Below the pieces are notes generated by a model that had not been told where the DNA came from, ran no database searches, and saw only the letters and a list, made by a program, of their open reading frames with translations. Positions 62,217-64,000 of a stretch of 64,000 bases of DNA are shown in pieces. Source of the stretch: Haloprofundus marisrubri (GTDB lineage: Archaea > Halobacteriota > Halobacteria > Halobacteriales > Haloferacaceae); the NCBI RefSeq assembly GCF_001469955.1, contig NZ_LOPU01000034.1:60815-124814 (forward strand), written 5' to 3'. A program made the position numbers and the translations under genes. The first letter of the stretch is position 1. Each line of letters starts with the position of its first letter.

Positions 62217-62304
62217 CCACTGTACTCGACAGTGGCGACGCTCCGTTCGGTGTTATCGACAGGAGCGTCGACGGGAGAATCGGGTGCTACACCCGCCTGT
62301 GTAG
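62217..62304. other. Cluster of hairpins downstream of the thermosome gene
   Basis: Three consecutive inverted repeats: CCACTGT/ACAGTGG (62217-62235), CGACGCTCC/GGAGCGTCG (9-bp arms, 62236-62244 and 62262-62270), and CGGGTG/CACCCG (62281-62295), the last overlapped by CTACAC/GTGTAG (62287-62304). The final two cannot form together. The block resembles a structured RNA or a regulatory 5' leader of the lipoprotein gene that starts at 62372. Confidence 0.5.
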
Positions 62305-62371
62305 AACGACTTCGATATGCAAGCCCAATCGAGAACTCGCTCATCTCCCCACACGGAGACGGGAGAACATC

Positions 62372-62983
62372 ATGTCGGAGAGTCGACGGACGTTCGTTCG
62401 AGGTATCGGCGCGACGCTCCTCGCGGTGGGTGTCGCGGGATGCACAGATATGGGCGGGCAGACGGGTGACGGCAACGACGACGCGCAAGCCCAAGAGGGC
62501 GAGACCGACACTGGCAATGACACCGAAACCGGTGCGGAAACCGAAACCGAGACGACGGCGACGGACACGGACACACCGACGGAAACCGCGAGTAACGACA
62601 CTGCCGGCAACGGCACTGCGAACGACACCGCGGATACGAACGCGACCGGCAACGCGAGCGACGTTCAGGGAACGGTCGGCGAACAGTCACAGCAGGACCT
62701 CCAAATCGTCGAACACAGCTACTTCCAGCGCGGCGGACAGAGCGGCGTCGAGGGCATGATACGGAACACCGGAGACACGACGTACGAACTCGTTACGGTC
62801 CACATCACGCCGCGGGCCGACGAGACCGACGAGAGCGCGAAGCAGTACCCCGAACAGCAGGTCAACTACCGCGACACGCTCGCTCCGGACGCGACGTGGG
62901 AGTTCGAGATGGCGTTCAACGCTCCGGAGGGGCGGACACCCGACAGCTACGTCATCTGGGTCACCGGTCAGGAGAACGCCTGA
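62372..62983 (+). CDS. Tat-exported lipoprotein with an FxLYD-like domain
   Basis: 203 residues from ATG 62372. Signal SRRTFVRGIGATLLAVGVAGC has the twin-arginine pair and lipobox VAGC. A Thr/Glu/Asp/Gly low-complexity linker (about 30-105) follows, then a beta-sandwich (DLQIVEHSYFQRGGQSGVEGMIRNTGDTTYELVTVHI) of the FxLYD type. It is probably a surface lipoprotein of unknown role. Confidence 0.8.
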   Translation: MSESRRTFVRGIGATLLAVGVAGCTDMGGQTGDGNDDAQAQEGETDTGNDTETGAETETETTATDTDTPTETASNDTAGNGTANDTADTNATGNASDVQGTVGEQSQQDLQIVEHSYFQRGGQSGVEGMIRNTGDTTYELVTVHITPRADETDESAKQYPEQQVNYRDTLAPDATWEFEMAFNAPEGRTPDSYVIWVTGQENA

Positions 62984-63112
62984 GCAGCGCTTGACCGCGT
63001 ACTCTCAGTTCGGGGCCCCTTACGGCCACTATCTCGCCCCTTCGAAGGGGGTTTGGTGAGACCCAGTCGGCGAGAACATCGCACGGGGCGAACGGGCAGC
63101 ACGCCTCGAAAG

Positions 63113-63439
63113 TTAGAATGACTGCTGATTGTCGTGCTCGTAGCCGACTACCGGCGGGTCGCGGTCGCTGTAGCGCGGGCGGCCGACGGCGTTACGCTGG
63201 ACGCCGTTGAGAATCGAGAGTCGGAGGTCGTCCATCGTCTCGTAGGTCTGGCTGCCGGAGGTCCGAAGCACCCGCGCCAACGGGTCGCTCCCGCCGCCGG
63301 GGTACGTGACTTCGACGTCGTCGTACGCCGAACAGAGTTCGTCGGTGTCGGTGGGAAACGACTGCTCGTCGAGCAGTTCGAGAACGCGGTTGATGTCCAA
63401 AGAACGGAGCGTTCCCCCGGTGTCTGACTCCTCGTCCAT
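63113..63439 (-). CDS. DUF5789-like haloarchaeal protein
   Basis: 108 residues from ATG 63439; the longer upstream frame is not in family style. The block VLELLDEQSFPTDTDELCSAYDDVEVTYPGGGSDPLARVLRTSGSQTYETMDDLRLSILNGV resembles the haloarchaeal DUF5789 family, of unknown function. It is head-to-head with dodecin (about 160 bp). Confidence 0.68.
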   Translation of the reverse strand: MDEESDTGGTLRSLDINRVLELLDEQSFPTDTDELCSAYDDVEVTYPGGGSDPLARVLRTSGSQTYETMDDLRLSILNGVQRNAVGRPRYSDRDPPVVGYEHDNQQSF

Positions 63440-63600
63440 GACAGGCGAGAGTGCAGTGCCGACGCTGAAGTCGCTTTGGTGGGCTTCCGATGAGACTCGC
63501 GTCGTCGACTCCGACGGCCGGAGACGACTCTCTCCCAGCGGTGAGAGACTGCTACGAGCGACAAAAATCACATCCCGACCCTCGTGGTACGCTGTCGCGC

Positions 63601-63813
63601 ATGACTGCAGTCAAAATCGTGAAAGTACTCGGTACCTCCGAGGAGTCGTGGCAGGACGCCGCCGAGGAAGCGTTCCGGCAGGCGAACAAGACCATAGACG
63701 ACATCAGCGGCATCGAAATCGAAGACTGGACGGCGAACGTCGAGAACGACGAAATCGTCGAATACCACGCGACGGCGGAAGTTGCGTTCCCGGTACACGA
63801 CGGGGAGGTGTAA
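63601..63813 (+). CDS. dod: Dodecin (flavin-binding)
   Basis: 70 residues. Dodecin forms a dodecameric shell storing riboflavin-type flavins. The family shape is KIVKVLGTSEESWQDAAEEAFRQANKTIDDISGIEIEDWTANVENDEIVEYHATAEVAFPV, with the conserved flavin-stacking Trp in IEIEDWTANV. Halobacterium dodecin has the same length and motif. Confidence 0.94.
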   Translation: MTAVKIVKVLGTSEESWQDAAEEAFRQANKTIDDISGIEIEDWTANVENDEIVEYHATAEVAFPVHDGEV

Positions 63814-63844
63814 CGACGGACCACAGCGCTCGGCCATTTTCTAA

Positions 63845-63857
63845 GAGCACGATGGGA
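63845..63857. repeat. Partial copy of the tRNA-Arg 3' end
   Basis: GAGCACGATGGGA at 63845-63857 is identical to the first 13 nt of the tRNA-Arg gene read on the plus strand (63923-63935), 78 bp apart and in the same orientation. It may be a remnant att site or a local duplication. Confidence 0.55.
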
Positions 63858-63922
63858 GTCACGCGAGCGTCAGCGAGTGTGACTACATCGTGCGAGCGAG
63901 AACAAGCGAAGCGAGTTCGAGC

Positions 63923-63996
63923 GAGCACGATGGGATTTGAACCCACGGCCGTCGGATTAGAAGTCCGACGCTCTATCCAGACTGAGCTACGTGCCC
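63923..63996 (-). tRNA. tRNA-Arg (TCT anticodon)
   Basis: 74 nt. The acceptor stem is GGGCACG/CGTGCTC, the D arm contains GTAGCTCAGTCTGGATAGAGC, the anticodon stem-loop is TCGGA-CTTCTAA-TCCGA with the anticodon TCT (reads AGA/AGG), and the T arm has GTGGGTTCAAATCCCAC. All arms pair. CCA is not encoded, so RNase Z and CCA-adding enzyme are needed. Confidence 0.93.
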
Positions 63997-64000
63997 TCTG

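Noticed and set aside
60793..62220. A long minus-strand frame opposite the thermosome
   Set aside because: The thermosome on the plus strand is complete; the other product is Val/Asp/Arg-rich and matches nothing.
1..64000. CRISPR arrays, insertion sequences, prophage or rRNA genes
   Set aside because: No repeat-spacer pattern, transposase or phage gene set and no rRNA match were seen anywhere in the window.

Overview
The window is chromosomal DNA of a haloarchaeon, probably in the Haloferax/Halogeometricum group. The grounds are high GC, strongly acidic predicted proteins, GTG starts, TATA boxes about 25-30 nt ahead of leaderless start codons, and a purely archaeal information-processing set: RFC small subunits, Orc1/Cdc6, PCNA, PriL, Hjc, TBP, eIF1A, Rio1, thermosome and the haloarchaeal TatC pair. 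It is gene-dense. I see no prophage, insertion sequence, CRISPR array, rRNA or intein; one tRNA (Arg-TCT) lies at the right edge.

Layout. 0-9 kb: phosphoesterase, CDF cation exporter, RfcS next to a SAMP2-type ubiquitin-like protein, a thiol redox protein, two GNAT acetyltransferases, a phosphohexomutase, a flavin reductase, a GIY-YIG protein, LarB and a DUF1931 histone-fold protein. 9-15.7 kb: RpiA, a sugar-phosphate isomerase-like protein, then a plus-strand module of a CDP-glycerol glycerophosphotransferase-like enzyme, a glycerophosphodiesterase, a nucleotidyltransferase-HAD phosphatase fusion and an SDR. This looks like a polyol-phosphate or surface-glycan pathway. 16-25 kb: Orc1/Cdc6, a MutS-like ATPase with HhH motifs, LarE, and TatC1 divergent from the double-length TatC2. 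25-36 kb: queuosine-precursor transporter family protein, RlmE, a split amphi-Trp protein, PCNA, an MFS exporter, PriL, a SWIM protein, Hjc and a PAS-GAF histidine kinase. 36-45 kb: S-adenosylhomocysteinase and an adenosine-type deaminase (SAH disposal), a secreted repeat protein, HisG, a CPBP protease and TBP. 45-54 kb: TrmG10, RfcC with archaetidylserine decarboxylase, RNase Z, a band-7 protein, a DUF460 RNase H-like protein and TyrRS. 54-64 kb: eIF1A, Rio1, a winged-helix zinc-ribbon regulator, MFS, TrpRS, a KH-domain ribosome-maturation factor, thermosome, a Tat lipoprotein, DUF5789, dodecin and tRNA-Arg.

The most striking signal is a 25-codon open frame (58274-58351) just upstream of tryptophanyl-tRNA synthetase. 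It carries three Trp codons within four (W-R-W-W), has a T-rich promoter box at the leaderless distance, and is followed by predicted hairpins. It looks like a tryptophan-sensing leader peptide in an archaeon. Others worth checking are a SAMP2 homologue whose Gly-Gly is followed by Arg-Thr, the NTase-HAD fusion module, a pair of intergenic hairpins sharing a 24-nt loop and a compensatory stem change (21.4 and 53.0 kb), a run of hairpins downstream of the thermosome gene, and stacked TATA-like boxes upstream of tbp.
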